From an uncultured Nitrospinaceae bacterium (GTDB taxonomy: Bacteria; Nitrospinota; Nitrospinia; Nitrospinales; VA-1), in NCBI GenBank assembly GCA_905182935.1, contig CAJJDL010000302.1, forward strand, positions 1 to 6,369: 6,369 nt of DNA. Reading direction: 5' to 3'. The notes beneath the pieces are model-generated. The model was not told the origin of the DNA. It worked only from the letters and a program-made list of their open reading frames with translations, and did no database searches. A program made the translations under genes and the position numbers. Positions 6,237 to 6,369 of the stretch are shown piece after piece (position 1 is the first letter of the stretch; every line of letters starts with the position of its first letter).

Positions 6237-6369
6237 ATGTTTAACCTAAAAATTTTCCGATCATATTCAGTTGCTTCTAGTTTGTTTTTTTTATTTCTGG
6301 GAGGAGTATCTAGTTCTAGCGCAGCTGCCATATTAGATGCAGAGGCTTCAAAGGAATTAAGCTACTCAC
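6237..6369 (+). CDS. Exported protein, N-terminal fragment (cut by window end)
   Basis: Only the first 44 codons are in the window, and the frame is still open at the edge. The translation starts M-F-N-L-K-I-F-R-S-Y, then has a hydrophobic core (about residues 12-23, S-V-A-S-S-L-F-F-L-F-L-G), then G-V-S-S-S-S-A-A-A followed by a more polar, acidic segment (I-L-D-A-E-A-S-K-E-L). This is a textbook Sec signal peptide, with likely cleavage near the S-S-A-A-A stretch (about residue 29-31). There is no lipobox Cys, so it is not a lipoprotein. The mature protein would be periplasmic, outer-membrane or secreted; its family cannot be told from 15 residues. It lies 79 bases after the TPR gene in the same direction and could belong to the same transcription unit or start a new one. 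The SD-like GAGGA and the signal peptide together make the reading frame convincing. Confidence 0.7.
   Translation, partial: MFNLKIFRSYSVASSLFFLFLGGVSSSSAAAILDAEASKELSYS

Overview
The window is a compact, AT-rich bacterial segment (roughly 35-38% GC by eye). It carries five complete protein genes and the first 44 codons of a sixth. No RNA gene, CRISPR array or insertion sequence was seen. No gene-free stretch exceeds about 155 bases. The organism cannot be fixed from this sequence. The use of SD-like sites, a TTG start, a membrane-anchored FGE-domain protein, a fused 'MFS/spermidine synthase-like' membrane protein with a TPR tail, and TPRs with a repeated Y-x-x-W-G signature fits a Gram-negative environmental bacterium. 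A low-GC marine Nitrospinota- or deltaproteobacteria-like lineage is my guess, at low confidence.

Left part (1-1225): a small DUF2203-family gene on the plus strand converges, with only 19 bases between the stop codons, on a minus-strand inositol-monophosphatase-superfamily gene of the histidinol-phosphatase-like type. Both look intact and ordinary.

Middle (1226-1377): a 152-base divergent intergenic region separates the phosphatase from a rightward gene cluster. It holds a plausible sigma70-like promoter and an AT-rich inverted repeat.

Right part (1378-6369): four genes run rightward with gaps of 57, 49 and 79 bases and may be one transcription unit. In order they are: (1) a single-TM protein with an FGE/SUMF1-type domain that lacks the catalytic cysteine pair of true formylglycine-generating enzymes; (2) a 1006-residue protein with a duplicated 6+6 helix membrane domain, a spermidine-synthase-like SAM-binding domain with a substituted catalytic motif, and a C-terminal TPR array; (3) a single-TM protein made of about five TPRs; (4) the start of a protein with a signal peptide, cut by the window edge. 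All four are membrane-bound or exported. Two carry TPR protein-interaction arrays and two carry enzyme-derived folds with altered active sites. The cluster therefore suggests a membrane-associated assembly of unknown role; this is inference from gene order only.
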